DNA of 64,000 nucleotides from QHXQ01 sp045807745 (GTDB taxonomy: Bacteria; Acidobacteriota; Blastocatellia; Pyrinomonadales; Pyrinomonadaceae): the NCBI GenBank assembly GCA_045807745.1, contig JBJMGT010000027.1:29122-93121 (forward strand), in the 5' to 3' direction. The translations under genes and the position numbers were made by a program. Shown piece by piece: positions 17,486 through 27,667 of this stretch (the stretch's first letter is position 1; each line of letters opens with the position of its first letter). The notes beneath the pieces were generated by a model, which ran no database searches, was not told the DNA's origin, and worked only from the letters and a program-made list of their open reading frames with translations.

Positions 17486-20400
17486 ATGAAAAAACTACAT
17501 CATACCTGTAGTCGGACATATGCCGGCTCACGCTGGCTCTTGTTGATACTGCCTGTTTTAGCCGTTGCGCTTTACGGCGTGTGGCGTATCGCCCCGGCCC
17601 ATGCAGCCGATGGCAAGCCGGGCAAGATTCGCCCGACCGACGCGCCCAGTCCGTGTACGCTACCGGGCATCGAAGTCGCAACCGACCCGGCGGGCGACGA
17701 GCTGGATCAAGTGGCGAGTCACGATCTGCTCTCCGTCTCGGTGGCCGAGCCGAACCTCGGCACGGGCATTGACAAGCTCTTCTTTACGCTGAAGGTCAGT
17801 GATCTACAGACGCTCACGCAACAGACCTTCTGGCAAGTCAATTTCACCGCGCCGGATACGCATGTGTACTACATCTACATGCGCACCTTCACAGACTTAC
17901 CCGAAGTCTCCGGCTTCAAGTACGGGAAGGACGATACCGACATCGGCGATGCCGACCCGGAAAGCAAATACGATCCGAGTACCGGTACGATCACCTTGGT
18001 CATTCAAAACGGCAAGGTCGGCAACCCGACGGCGGGCCAGACACTCACGAAGATTAACGCGGAGGTGGATGCCGGCGTCGTAGTGCCTGATCGCGCGCCG
18101 AACGCAGGCACAAGCTCGACCGCTTCATACACGCTCGTGGGCAACTCCTCGTGTACCGCGCCGCCGCCGCCACCGCCGACACCAACGCCGCCGCCGCCGA
18201 CGGGCCTCGCGCCGCGCTACCAAACTTACGCCGCGCCGAACGGCTTGGGCGGCAACGCGGGCGAACCCAGCATCGGCACTGACTGGCTGACGGGCCGCGC
18301 CATGTACATTGCCGGCTTCCAAGTCCTGCGTATCACGTTTGACGATTGTCCTTCACCGGCGCTCACCACTTGGGAGGACAAGACGCCGCCGAACATCATC
18401 TCGCCCGCCGGGCTTGATCCGATCCTGTTCACCGACCACATGCGCGCGCCGGGCGAACCTAATCGCACGTTCGCCTCGCAACTGACCGGACAGGACAGCG
18501 CCTCCGCGCTGACAGACAACGACGGCGATACGTGGACGGTCAGTCAGGGCGGCGGTATTCCTTCGGGGGTTGACCACCAGACGTTTGGCGCAGGCCCCTA
18601 CAAGGAAAATACAACGCCGGCCCCGCCGCCACACCCGACTTACCCGAACGCCGTTTACTACTGCTCGCAGGAAGCGGTGACCGCCTTCTGCGCGCGCAGC
18701 GATGATGGCGGCCAGACCTTCGGCGCGGGCGTGCCCATCTACAACTTGACGCAATGCACCGGCATCCACGGCCACGTCAAGGTCTCGCCCGATGGCACAG
18801 TCTATGTCCCGAACCGCGATTGCGGCGCTGACAGTAACGCGGCCGTCGCGCGCTCGCAGGATAACGGCATCACTTGGGAAGTGAAGACCGTGCCGGGCAG
18901 CAGCACGACCGGCTTCCTTGTTGACCCGTCGGTCGGCATCGCGCACAACACCGTCGGCCGACCCAACGGGCAGACCGTCTATTCCATCTATCTCGGCTAT
19001 CAAGCCGCAGATGGCAACCCGCACATCGCCGTCTCGCACGATGAAGGCGACACGTGGAGCAACGACACCGACGCGGGCGCACCGCTCGGCATTAAGAATT
19101 CGACGTTCCCAGAGGTGGTCGTCGGCGACGACAATCGCGTCGCCTATGCCTTCCTCGGCACGACGGTCGAAGGCAACTACACCGATCTGAACGGCTATCC
19201 GCACGATGCGCCGTGGCATCTCTACGTCGCCACCAGCTTCGATGGCGGCGGCTCGTATTTCCTCGTGGACGCGACGCCGAACGATCCCGTGCAGCGCGGC
19301 TCGATCTGTAACTTGGGCACGACTGCGTGCGACCGCACGCCGAATGATCGCAACCTGCTCGACTTCATGGACGAGACCATCGACGTGCAGGGGCGTGTGC
19401 TCGTCGCCTACCCGGACGGCTGCATCTCGCCGCAGTGCGTCAACTACAACGGCAATCCACCCCTAGACCGGCCAAACGACTACACCAAGCTGGCCAGCAT
19501 CGCGCGGCAGTCTGGTGGACGACGCCTGTTCGCCGCTAACGATCCGGTCGAGCCGGGCGTGCCGGCCGCGCCGCAGGTCACGGCGGCGCGTGATACGGGC
19601 GTGGTGCACGTGACGTGGACGACGCCCGACAACGGCGGCTCGCCCCTCACGGCTTACAAGATTTACCGGGGCACGCCGACGGGCGGCGAGATACTGCTCA
19701 CGACCGTGCCGGGCAACACGAACAGCTACGACGACACGACGATCAATCCAGACCAGACCTACTACTACCGCGTCACGGCCGTCAACGCCGCAGGTGAAGG
19801 CGCGTCGTGCGGGCTGGCCTTTGCGGTCGTGCCCGAAAGCTCGTGCATTCTGCCCGGTCGCACCGTCGTGGGCGATTCGTCCGACAGCGGGCAGAACACG
19901 CCACCCGATCCGCGCGTTGACATCCAAGCGATCTCCATCGCCGAACCATTTCTCGGCGCGGGCGTCAATAAACTTGTCTTCACCATGAAGCTGGCCCCGT
20001 CCACAATGACGACGGCTCCGCCAAATGGCGAGTGGTACATCATCTGGAATCGTCTGAACCCGGAGCCGGACTTCGACCGCTATTACGTGGCGATGAGGTC
20101 TGACGCGACGGGCGCGACGAGTTTCGAGTACGGGAAGTTTGGTGTGGCGCAGCCCATCCCCGGCGTCCCGAATCCGAATGCCAACGTGCCGGTCAAACTC
20201 GGCGACGCCGACAGCGGCACTTATGATCCCGTCACTGGTCTGCTGCGGATCACGCTCTCGGACAGCAATGCGGAGAACATTCAACCGGGACAGTCGCTCA
20301 GCGACGTTAACGGGCGGACGTTCTTAGGTCGGCCCGATCAAGACCCACGCGGGCCGCGCAATCAGGCCGCTGCTTCCGACATCACGGGCAACGGTAATTA

Positions 20401-21673
20401 CAACCTCGTGGGCAACGCCACCTGCACACCCTCCGTGGTCGGCGGCGGCGACGTGATCATCAGCGAGTTCCGTCTGCGCGGGCCCACGCCAACACAGCCG
20501 CTCGCTGACGGCGCGAAGGATGAGTTCATCGAACTCTACAACACGACGAGCAACAACATCGTGGTCGGCGGCAACGACGGCGGCTGGGCGTTGGTGGCCG
20601 ACGGCGGCAGCATCATCGCCGTCATCCCGAACGGCACGGGTATCCCGGCGCATGGGCACTACCTCGTCGCCAACAGCGACGGCTACAGTCTGGGCGGCTA
20701 CGCGGCGGCCGATCAGACCTACTCTGGCGACTTAGACGACGGGCAGGGCCTCGCGCTCTTTAGCACCGCAACGGTCACCGACTTCACGACCGCTGCGCCG
20801 CTCGACGCGGTCGGCTTCGTCGGCATCGCGTCGCCCTACAGCGAGGGCACGCCGCTACAGTCGCCGGGCGCGAACGACGGCGAGTACAGCTTCGTGCGCA
20901 GGATGGCCGGCACGGGACTGCCGAAAGACACGGGCGACAACGCTAGTGACTTTGTGTTCGTCTCGACGAACGCGGGCAGCTATGGCGGCGTGCAATCCAC
21001 GCTCGGCGCGCCGGGGCCGGAGAACTTGACGAGTCCGATCCAACGCAACGCGCAGATCAAGGCCAGCTTGCCTGATCCGCAGTGTGCCGCCTCAAGTGAT
21101 CCGACGAGCGCCTGCGGGCGCGTGCGCGATGCGGCCGACACGGGCCCGAACAAGTCGCATGGCACGCTCTCGTTCCGCCGCCGGTTCACCAACCGGACGG
21201 GCTTCCCCATCACGAGCCTGCGTTTCCGCATTGTTGATCTCACGACGGCGGGCGGGCGCACTGCTAGTCAAGCCGATCTGCGTGCGCTCGACTCAAGCAC
21301 GATCATGGTGATGCGCACTGACGGCACGCCCGTGACTCTAAAGGGTACGACGGTCGAGACGCCGCCCGCGCAAGCGATGGGCGGTGGCTTAAACACGAGC
21401 ATGCGCGTCGGCACGATCACGATGGCGGCGCCGCTCGGGCCGAACGCGCCGGTTGATGTGCAGATCGTCACCGGCGTCGAGCAGGCCGGCAGCTTCCGCT
21501 TCTTCATCAACGTCGAAGCGGTCACCGCCACGCCCGGCACCGGCGCGCCCACACGCACAACCACGAAGCAGTCCGCGCCGACACAAAAGGCGTTACCTGC
21601 GGCCGCGCCGGCGCAGAGCAAAATTGCGCCCGCGTCATCCGCGCCTAAGCAGAAACGCACCGGCCCGCAGTAG
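17486..21673 (+). CDS. Giant secreted protein, paralogue of the 12996 gene
   Basis: 1395 aa from the ATG at 17486 (RBS GGGGGA). The frame is open 61 codons further back but reads through the leader hairpin, so that part is not coding. The signal peptide/anchor (about 15-40, ending PAHAADG) is followed by a beta domain (about 60-220, TDPAGDELDQVASHD) similar to the one at about 808-978 of this same protein, so the domain occurs twice. A proline linker, the BNR-like region (about 240-688; SDDGGQTF, SQDNGITW, SHDEGDTW, SFDGGGSY), FN3 (692-788), lamin-tail (about 988-1121) and the shared C-terminal module (about 1165-1348) follow. From the BNR region onward it is nearly collinear with the previous gene; the N-terminal domain has been exchanged. 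Confidence 0.85.
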   Translation: MKKLHHTCSRTYAGSRWLLLILPVLAVALYGVWRIAPAHAADGKPGKIRPTDAPSPCTLPGIEVATDPAGDELDQVASHDLLSVSVAEPNLGTGIDKLFFTLKVSDLQTLTQQTFWQVNFTAPDTHVYYIYMRTFTDLPEVSGFKYGKDDTDIGDADPESKYDPSTGTITLVIQNGKVGNPTAGQTLTKINAEVDAGVVVPDRAPNAGTSSTASYTLVGNSSCTAPPPPPPTPTPPPPTGLAPRYQTYAAPNGLGGNAGEPSIGTDWLTGRAMYIAGFQVLRITFDDCPSPALTTWEDKTPPNIISPAGLDPILFTDHMRAPGEPNRTFASQLTGQDSASALTDNDGDTWTVSQGGGIPSGVDHQTFGAGPYKENTTPAPPPHPTYPNAVYYCSQEAVTAFCARSDDGGQTFGAGVPIYNLTQCTGIHGHVKVSPDGTVYVPNRDCGADSNAAVARSQDNGITWEVKTVPGSSTTGFLVDPSVGIAHNTVGRPNGQTVYSIYLGYQAADGNPHIAVSHDEGDTWSNDTDAGAPLGIKNSTFPEVVVGDDNRVAYAFLGTTVEGNYTDLNGYPHDAPWHLYVATSFDGGGSYFLVDATPNDPVQRGSICNLGTTACDRTPNDRNLLDFMDETIDVQGRVLVAYPDGCISPQCVNYNGNPPLDRPNDYTKLASIARQSGGRRLFAANDPVEPGVPAAPQVTAARDTGVVHVTWTTPDNGGSPLTAYKIYRGTPTGGEILLTTVPGNTNSYDDTTINPDQTYYYRVTAVNAAGEGASCGLAFAVVPESSCILPGRTVVGDSSDSGQNTPPDPRVDIQAISIAEPFLGAGVNKLVFTMKLAPSTMTTAPPNGEWYIIWNRLNPEPDFDRYYVAMRSDATGATSFEYGKFGVAQPIPGVPNPNANVPVKLGDADSGTYDPVTGLLRITLSDSNAENIQPGQSLSDVNGRTFLGRPDQDPRGPRNQAAASDITGNGNYNLVGNATCTPSVVGGGDVIISEFRLRGPTPTQPLADGAKDEFIELYNTTSNNIVVGGNDGGWALVADGGSIIAVIPNGTGIPAHGHYLVANSDGYSLGGYAAADQTYSGDLDDGQGLALFSTATVTDFTTAAPLDAVGFVGIASPYSEGTPLQSPGANDGEYSFVRRMAGTGLPKDTGDNASDFVFVSTNAGSYGGVQSTLGAPGPENLTSPIQRNAQIKASLPDPQCAASSDPTSACGRVRDAADTGPNKSHGTLSFRRRFTNRTGFPITSLRFRIVDLTTAGGRTASQADLRALDSSTIMVMRTDGTPVTLKGTTVETPPAQAMGGGLNTSMRVGTITMAAPLGPNAPVDVQIVTGVEQAGSFRFFINVEAVTATPGTGAPTRTTTKQSAPTQKALPAAAPAQSKIAPASSAPKQKRTGPQ

Positions 21674-21710
21674 CGCCGGTCACTTGACATAACCGTACCA
21701 CCTGAAGCGG

Positions 21711-21751
21711 TTGCGACCCGGACAGAATTAACAACTCTGTCCGGGTCGCAA
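21711..21751 (+). terminator. Strong 16-bp hairpin after second giant gene
   Basis: Perfect 16-nt arms TTGCGACCCGGACAGA (21711-21726) and TCTGTCCGGGTCGCAA (21736-21751) with loop ATTAACAAC, 38 bp after the stop. No long U-tract follows, but the stem is very stable. Confidence 0.7.
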
Positions 21752-21791
21752 TCGCCTCCGCGTTTAGTGCCTTGGGAGTGAGCGGGGATGC

Positions 21792-21887
21792 AATCGAAAT
21801 GTAATCAAACGGCAAGCGGAGCGAACTTTATCAGGTGGCTGCGGGTTGGTCGTGCTCAAGTTTTTCTCAAGGGCCGGCCCGTATGCT
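21792..21887 (+). promoter_or_regulatory. Shared promoter architecture, copy 3
   Basis: CAATCGAAATG near 21792, CTCAA at 21855-21859 and 21866-21870 (CTCAAGTTTTTCTCAA, 11-bp period), then TATGCT at 21882-21887. The -10 again starts 12 bp after the second repeat. Outside these words the region is unlike copies 1 and 2, so the conservation looks selected rather than inherited by recent duplication. Confidence 0.6.
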
Positions 21888-21982
21888 CATGTCCATCAAG
21901 CTTCAATCGAGGTTTGGCTGGACTTTCTATCAAGTGGCGCAGGCCCGTCGAGCGCAACCGTCCAAATTGTCTGAGCGTGAAG

Positions 21983-22002
21983 GGTCGCCGCCATCGGCGA
22001 CC
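21983..22002 (+). promoter_or_regulatory. 5' leader hairpin, copy 3
   Basis: Perfect 8-bp stem GGTCGCCG (21983-21990) with CGGCGACC (21995-22002), loop CCAT, ending 11 bp before the GGAGGA ribosome-binding site of the metallopeptidase gene. The sequence differs from copies 1 and 2 but the position and shape are alike. Confidence 0.5.
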
Positions 22003-22023
22003 AAACTTGCCCCGGAGGAAATT

Positions 22024-25000
22024 ATGACCAAGCGGAAAAACTATCTGCGTGCGGCGTGGATCATGCTGCTCGCGCTCGCTGTCGTCGCGCCCGTCGTCTT
22101 CGTGTCATCGGCCGCAGCCAAACGCCCGGCCGCTGCCGCCGGCCTCGACGCGCCTGAGCGGCCACTGCCGACCACGTTCGACGTGCGCGGCCCCGACGGC
22201 CTAATGCGGGGCACGGCCTTGCGCGCGCCGACCGCGGCGCAGGCGAAGGCGCTCAACTCATTGCAGAGCAAGAGCGGCGTCCAGTTGCAGGTGCGCTACA
22301 ACGGGCTGACCGCGACGCCGAGTCATCTGTTCAGCCTCGCGGGCTATCTCTCCGCGCCGTCGAACAATCCGCCTGAAGTTATCGCCCGCGACTTCCTCAA
22401 TCGTTGGAAGGGCATCTTCCGCTTCAGTCAGGAGGACGTTGACACCTTGCGCCTGAAGAGCCGCGCCTACGTGCGCGACCTCGGCGCGACCATCCTTGTC
22501 TTCGAGCAACGGGCGAAGGAGTTGCCGGTCTATCACGGCGAGATGATGGTCAACGTCAACCGCGCCGGGCAGATCATCGATGTGGGCAGCGAGAGCTTCC
22601 CGCAGCTACAGTTGGCCGGCGGCTACACGCTCACGGCCGCGCAGGTCATCGAGGCGGCGGCCGCGGCGCTCGACATTAAAGAGTTCGCCCCGCAGTCGCT
22701 AGGCCAAGCACAGGTGCTGCGCTCGTTCGGCGACGCGCCGGTCGTTTACGCGTCTGGTGAGAAGTTCAGCGGCGGGCGTGTGTTCACGGATGACATCATC
22801 GCCACGCGTGTCGCCTTTCCGATGGGCGAGAAGGCGCGCCCCGCTTACGAGTTCACGCTGACAACGCCGCAGTACAACGGCATCATGTGGCTCAACATCG
22901 TGGACGCGCAGACGGGTCAAGTCCTGCGCCGTTCGAGCCTGACCGCGTTCCAGCGCAAGGGCGCGGCGAGTAAGCTCGCGGGCGCGCCCGCGCCGAACTT
23001 CGGCCCGCCGGGCGGCGGCAACGGCACGGGCCGCTTGCCTACGTTCCGCCCCGACTTGCAGGATCGCCTCGAAGCACAGAACAACGCCGGCACAGCGCAG
23101 GGCAGTGTGTTCGACGCCGTGCCGACGGCACTATCGGGCCGCTTCGGCGTCGGGCGCTCGCCCGCGCCGGGCACGCCGCCCACCTACGCGAGCGAGTCCC
23201 AGACCGTGCGCAACAATGGGCGCGGCTTCAAGTTCAGCCTCGTCGACGCGCGCCGCGAGAACCCGCTCGTCTATAACGTCCCGTTCGGGCAAGCGACGCG
23301 CGGCATACCCGACGCGCAGAACCCTTCCGCCGAGTCGCCCTTCGGCTGGTTCTACCTGCCGACCAACACGGGCGGCGCGGAGATCACGGTCGCTGACAAC
23401 AACCGCGCGACCACAGAGGCTTACGGCTACACAATGGCGACGGAAGCGAAGACGCGCAACGATGCGGCCAACTCGCCCAACGGTGACAAAGATCAGCCCT
23501 TCTCCGCCACGCTCACTGCCATCACGCCGAAGACCATCGCCGACGGGCGCACGCTCGCGCAGGTCTTCCAGTCGAACTACACAGAGGGCAACAACGCCAT
23601 CATCGCCGACGACCGCGAGAACGACAACGCGACGACGCGCGGCATCCGCGGCTTCAGCGCGACGCGGCAGTTCAACACGCCGCTCTTCGCCTTCGTGAAC
23701 GGTTACGAGTACGGCGGCATGGACGCGACCGAAGAGGGCGCGTGCACCAACCCTCTCGGCGGCGACTGCTTCGTCAACTACCCGCCGTCGAGCAACCCGG
23801 ACGTGTATCCCGGCGCGGTGTCGTTGTTCTACTTCAACAACATCATGCACGACTACATGTACAGCATCGGCTTCACCGAGGCGCTATGGAACTTCCAGCA
23901 GGACAATTTCGGCAAAGGCGGCACGGGTAAAGACGGCGTGCAGGCCGAAGTGCAGGACGGCTCAGGCACGGACAACGCTAACTTCTCGACGCCCACCGAC
24001 GGCAACAACCCGCGCATGCAGATGTATCTGTTCACCGAAACAACTTTCCGCCGCTCCGACGGCTCGCTTGACTTCGATGTGGTCGGGCACGAGTGGACGC
24101 ACGGCACATCGAATCGCTCGGTCGGCAAGGGCGACATGGACTGTCTCGGCGTGGGCCTCGTGGGCGAGCCGGGTGGCGAGGGCGAAGGCTGGTCGGACTA
24201 CTACGCCTCTTCGATGACAGACGACGACTCGGAAGGTGAGTACGTCACGGGCGAGTTCGACAAAGGCATCCGCCGCTTGCCCTATACCAACTATCGCTGG
24301 TCTTATGGCGCGGCCAACGGCAACGTCCTGAACCGCCGCGACCAGCAACCGCCGGACAGCAATCCGGGCGCGACCCCTTACGAGGTACACAACATCGGCG
24401 AGTTGTGGTGCGCGACGCTCTGGGACATGCGCGAGTTGTTGATCGAGAAAGACCCGAACGGGCAATTCTTCGACAACGACCGCCGGCTCGGCGCGGGCAC
24501 GAACTTCTTCATCGGCTACCACCAAGTGCAGTCGGTTGATACGCAGCACCCGATCAACTACCGCGCCTCGTTCAACGATTCGAACGGCATCACGCCGACC
24601 ATCAACGCGGCGACGCACATTCAACGCCCCGCCCGCATCGCGGCCGAGATCGCGGCCAACGCCGGCAGCCGCAACGGCCCACTGGCGACGGCCGTGCGCA
24701 ACGGCGCGCGCCTCTCGGATACGCTCGTCCTGCGCGGCATGCAGCTTTCGATCTGCAACCCCTCGTTCGTTGACTCGCGCGACTCGATCCTCCTCGCCGA
24801 CCGCGAAATGACCGGCGGCGAAAATCAGGCGCTCATCTGGCGCGCCTTCGCCAGCCACGGCGTCGGTGTGCTCGCCACCTCCGACACCTCGTCCGACCCT
24901 AGCGGCAACACCGCGCCGGTCATCGTCGAAGACTTCAGCGTGCCGGCCGGCGTCACGCAGTGCGAGACACTGGGGCCGCTCGCGCCGCCGTCTTACAGCC

Positions 25001-27459
25001 TGTCGAACACGCAGCCCAACGTCGTCACCGTTACCATTGTGCCTGAAGCGGGCGCGGCCCTCTACATCATCTCGCGCGCATCAAGCGCCAACGGGCCGTT
25101 CGTCGTCATCGGCACGACCACGACCACCACTTTCAATGACGACAACGGCGGGCAAGGTCTCTCCGCCGGTCAGACCTTCTACTATCAGGTGCGTGCCAGC
25201 CGCACCACGGATCAGACCTGCGTCTCGACCGCGAACACCCAGAGCATCACCGTCGTCGTCGGCGTAGTCATCACGCCCGCGCCCGTCTTCGCCGGCGTGG
25301 ATCAAGTACTCGACCCCGCGGCCTGCAACCGGCTCATCGTGAGCTGGCAGCCGGCCCTTTCGCTCAACCCGAACGCGGACATCGTCTATGACGTGTATCG
25401 CACCGACGAGATCAACCCGGACACGGTGCCAGACCCGACCTTCACGCCGTCGGCGGCCAATCGCATCGCGCAGGACTTACGCGCGCTCTCTTACATCGAC
25501 ACGAACAACGGCGCGGGGCTGAAACTCAACCGCGTGCAGTACTACATCGTGCAGGCGCGCGATGTAAACAACGGCAAGCTCGACACGAACAATACAGGCA
25601 ACGCCAGCACCAAGTTCAACGCGCCGTCCGCGCCCGGCGTGACCGCCAGCGCGCCGTTCGCGTTTGAGGACTTCGAGACGACGAACGCAGACACGCGCTT
25701 TGTGCCGCCGCTTGCCGAATCAGGCAACGATCCAAACAACGCGGTGCAGAACTTCCAGCGCGTGACCGGCGTGCAGGTCGGCAACGTCAGCACGTCACTC
25801 ATGTTCGCGCCAGATTTCGACCCGCCCGACGACGGCACGGGCGCGACCAGTAACTTCTCCGCCACCATCGGGCCGCTCTCCTTGCAGCCGACCTCGGTGC
25901 TTGAGTTTGATCACTTCTTCAACACAGAGGCCACCTTCGACGGCGGCACACTTGAAATCTCTTCCGATCCAAGTTTCGGCGGCAACAACGCCACGCCGTT
26001 TCCAAACAACACGACGACCTACGATCTCGGCAACTACATCGTGCAGGGCGGCTACAACGGTAAGCTCGACGGCACGCTCGCGGGCGGCGTCATTCTCTCG
26101 CCGCTGCAAGGCCGCCGCGCCTACACGGGCGCGAAGGGCCTTCATCACGTGCGCGTCCCACTCGAAGACTTCGCCACAGGCGGACAGAAGAACGCCGGCG
26201 GGCTGCCGATGTACATACGCTTCCACATGACCTCGGACGTGGCGACGAGTGCCGGCCCCAATAGCGGCTGGTACATCGACAACGTAGTCGTCCACAACCT
26301 CGACCTTGGGTCGTGCCCAGCCTTGAATCCATTCCAGCCGGGTGACGTGCTTATCAGCGAGTTCCGCACGCGCGGCGCGGCTGGTGGGACGGACGAGTTC
26401 ATTGAGCTTTACAACAACACGAGCGCGCCGATTCAGGTCAGCTCCGGCGACGGCTCAGGCGGCTGGGGCGTCGTCGCGGACATCAGCGGCTCGCCGCAAC
26501 TCATCGCCACCATCGCGAACGGCACGAACATCCCGGCGCGTGGGCACTACCTGTTGGCCAACTCGACGAACCCCGGTGGCTACAGCCTCGGCTCGTATCC
26601 GGCCGGCAATAGCGGTGCGACTGCGACGCCCGATGCCAACTACACGACAGACATTCCGGACGGCGTCGGTCTCGCGCTCTTCTCGACCGCGAATCTCGCC
26701 AGCATCGGCACGACCAACCGCATCGATGCGGTCGGGTTCACCAGCGAAGGGAGCACGCTGTTTAAGGAAGGCGCAGGGTTGTCGTCGCCCGGTGCAAACG
26801 ATGGCGAGTACAGCTTTGTGCGCCGCATGGCGATCACGGGGCTGCCGCGTGACACCAACGACAACGCGAGCGACTTCGCCTTCGTCTCGACCACGGGCGC
26901 GCAGATTGGCGGCGTGCAATCCACATTGGGCGCGCCGGGGCCGGAGAACTCGACGAGTCCGATTCAACGCAACGCCACGATCAAGGCCAGCGCGATTGAT
27001 CCGCAGTGCGCTAGCGGCACGTCGACCGATCCGACCTCGGCCTGCTCGCGCGTGCGCAATAGTTCGGACACGGGCCCGAACAAGACATTCGGCACGCTTA
27101 GCTTGCGGCGCAGGTTCAAGAACACCTCGAACCAAGCCGTCACGCGGCTGCGCTTCCGCATCGTGGACATCACCACGCTCGGCAACCGCGCGCAGAACGA
27201 AGCCGACCTGCGCGTGCTCGACGCGCCCGACATCACCGTGACGACAAGCAGCAATCAGATGGTGCCCGTCCGGGGCACGACCATCGAGACGCCGCCCGCG
27301 CAAACCCTTGGCGGCGGGCTGAACACAAGTCTGACCGTCGGCACGATCACGACCGCTTCGCCGATTGCGCCCGGCGCATCCGTCAACGTGCAGTTCCTGC
27401 TCGGCGTCGAAGCGGCCGGCAGCTTCCGCTTCTTCGTCAACGTCGAGGCGCTACCGTAG
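22024..27459 (+). CDS. Secreted M36 fungalysin-type metallopeptidase with lamin-tail and shared C-terminal module
   Basis: 1811 aa from the ATG at 22024 (GGAGGA upstream; the longer frame covers promoter and leader). Signal peptide at about 1-34, then a fungalysin/thermolysin propeptide-like region (about 60-330). The M36 catalytic domain carries zinc motif HEWTH at residues 689-693 and the third ligand E721 in GEGEGWSDYY. These are the expected HExxH and glutamate positions, so it should be an active zinc endopeptidase made as a proenzyme. FN3-like segments (about 980-1100 and later) and a MAM/jelly-roll-like region (about 1210-1420) follow. A lamin-tail domain starts near 1439 (VLISEFRTRG, then DEFIELYNNTS). 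The C-terminal module shared with the two upstream giants has GTLSLRRRFKNTSNQ and ends FRFFVNVEALP at the very C-terminus. It probably digests extracellular protein. Confidence 0.93.
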   Translation: MTKRKNYLRAAWIMLLALAVVAPVVFVSSAAAKRPAAAAGLDAPERPLPTTFDVRGPDGLMRGTALRAPTAAQAKALNSLQSKSGVQLQVRYNGLTATPSHLFSLAGYLSAPSNNPPEVIARDFLNRWKGIFRFSQEDVDTLRLKSRAYVRDLGATILVFEQRAKELPVYHGEMMVNVNRAGQIIDVGSESFPQLQLAGGYTLTAAQVIEAAAAALDIKEFAPQSLGQAQVLRSFGDAPVVYASGEKFSGGRVFTDDIIATRVAFPMGEKARPAYEFTLTTPQYNGIMWLNIVDAQTGQVLRRSSLTAFQRKGAASKLAGAPAPNFGPPGGGNGTGRLPTFRPDLQDRLEAQNNAGTAQGSVFDAVPTALSGRFGVGRSPAPGTPPTYASESQTVRNNGRGFKFSLVDARRENPLVYNVPFGQATRGIPDAQNPSAESPFGWFYLPTNTGGAEITVADNNRATTEAYGYTMATEAKTRNDAANSPNGDKDQPFSATLTAITPKTIADGRTLAQVFQSNYTEGNNAIIADDRENDNATTRGIRGFSATRQFNTPLFAFVNGYEYGGMDATEEGACTNPLGGDCFVNYPPSSNPDVYPGAVSLFYFNNIMHDYMYSIGFTEALWNFQQDNFGKGGTGKDGVQAEVQDGSGTDNANFSTPTDGNNPRMQMYLFTETTFRRSDGSLDFDVVGHEWTHGTSNRSVGKGDMDCLGVGLVGEPGGEGEGWSDYYASSMTDDDSEGEYVTGEFDKGIRRLPYTNYRWSYGAANGNVLNRRDQQPPDSNPGATPYEVHNIGELWCATLWDMRELLIEKDPNGQFFDNDRRLGAGTNFFIGYHQVQSVDTQHPINYRASFNDSNGITPTINAATHIQRPARIAAEIAANAGSRNGPLATAVRNGARLSDTLVLRGMQLSICNPSFVDSRDSILLADREMTGGENQALIWRAFASHGVGVLATSDTSSDPSGNTAPVIVEDFSVPAGVTQCETLGPLAPPSYSLSNTQPNVVTVTIVPEAGAALYIISRASSANGPFVVIGTTTTTTFNDDNGGQGLSAGQTFYYQVRASRTTDQTCVSTANTQSITVVVGVVITPAPVFAGVDQVLDPAACNRLIVSWQPALSLNPNADIVYDVYRTDEINPDTVPDPTFTPSAANRIAQDLRALSYIDTNNGAGLKLNRVQYYIVQARDVNNGKLDTNNTGNASTKFNAPSAPGVTASAPFAFEDFETTNADTRFVPPLAESGNDPNNAVQNFQRVTGVQVGNVSTSLMFAPDFDPPDDGTGATSNFSATIGPLSLQPTSVLEFDHFFNTEATFDGGTLEISSDPSFGGNNATPFPNNTTTYDLGNYIVQGGYNGKLDGTLAGGVILSPLQGRRAYTGAKGLHHVRVPLEDFATGGQKNAGGLPMYIRFHMTSDVATSAGPNSGWYIDNVVVHNLDLGSCPALNPFQPGDVLISEFRTRGAAGGTDEFIELYNNTSAPIQVSSGDGSGGWGVVADISGSPQLIATIANGTNIPARGHYLLANSTNPGGYSLGSYPAGNSGATATPDANYTTDIPDGVGLALFSTANLASIGTTNRIDAVGFTSEGSTLFKEGAGLSSPGANDGEYSFVRRMAITGLPRDTNDNASDFAFVSTTGAQIGGVQSTLGAPGPENSTSPIQRNATIKASAIDPQCASGTSTDPTSACSRVRNSSDTGPNKTFGTLSLRRRFKNTSNQAVTRLRFRIVDITTLGNRAQNEADLRVLDAPDITVTTSSNQMVPVRGTTIETPPAQTLGGGLNTSLTVGTITTASPIAPGASVNVQFLLGVEAAGSFRFFVNVEALP

Positions 27460-27467
27460 AAAAGCAG

Positions 27468-27513
27468 GGATGAGGGATGAATAAGAAAAGACTTTCTACT
27501 TCATCCCTCATCC
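27468..27513 (+). repeat. GGATGAA-word inverted repeat
   Basis: Perfect 14-nt arms GGATGAGGGATGAA (27468-27481) and TTCATCCCTCATCC (27500-27513), built of tandem GGGATGA words, just after the metallopeptidase stop. The same word family forms the hairpin at 35291-35326. It could terminate transcription. Confidence 0.6.
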
Positions 27514-27667
27514 TTCATCCCTTATCCTTACAGCATTTCCCCCGCGCGACCTCACGTGCTGGTTGACACCACCGTCACGTCAACATATAGTGTGCCTCAC
27601 CCGTCTGCGCTCTACCGGCTGCGCTTTCAGCCGGCGCGCCGGCGGCCGACTTTCGAGACCAGCACGC

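Noticed and set aside
12996..21673. Active sialidase annotation for the two BNR-like proteins
   Set aside because: Asp-box-like motifs are present, but I could not find the arginine triad and catalytic Tyr/Glu of GH33, so only BNR-like is claimed.
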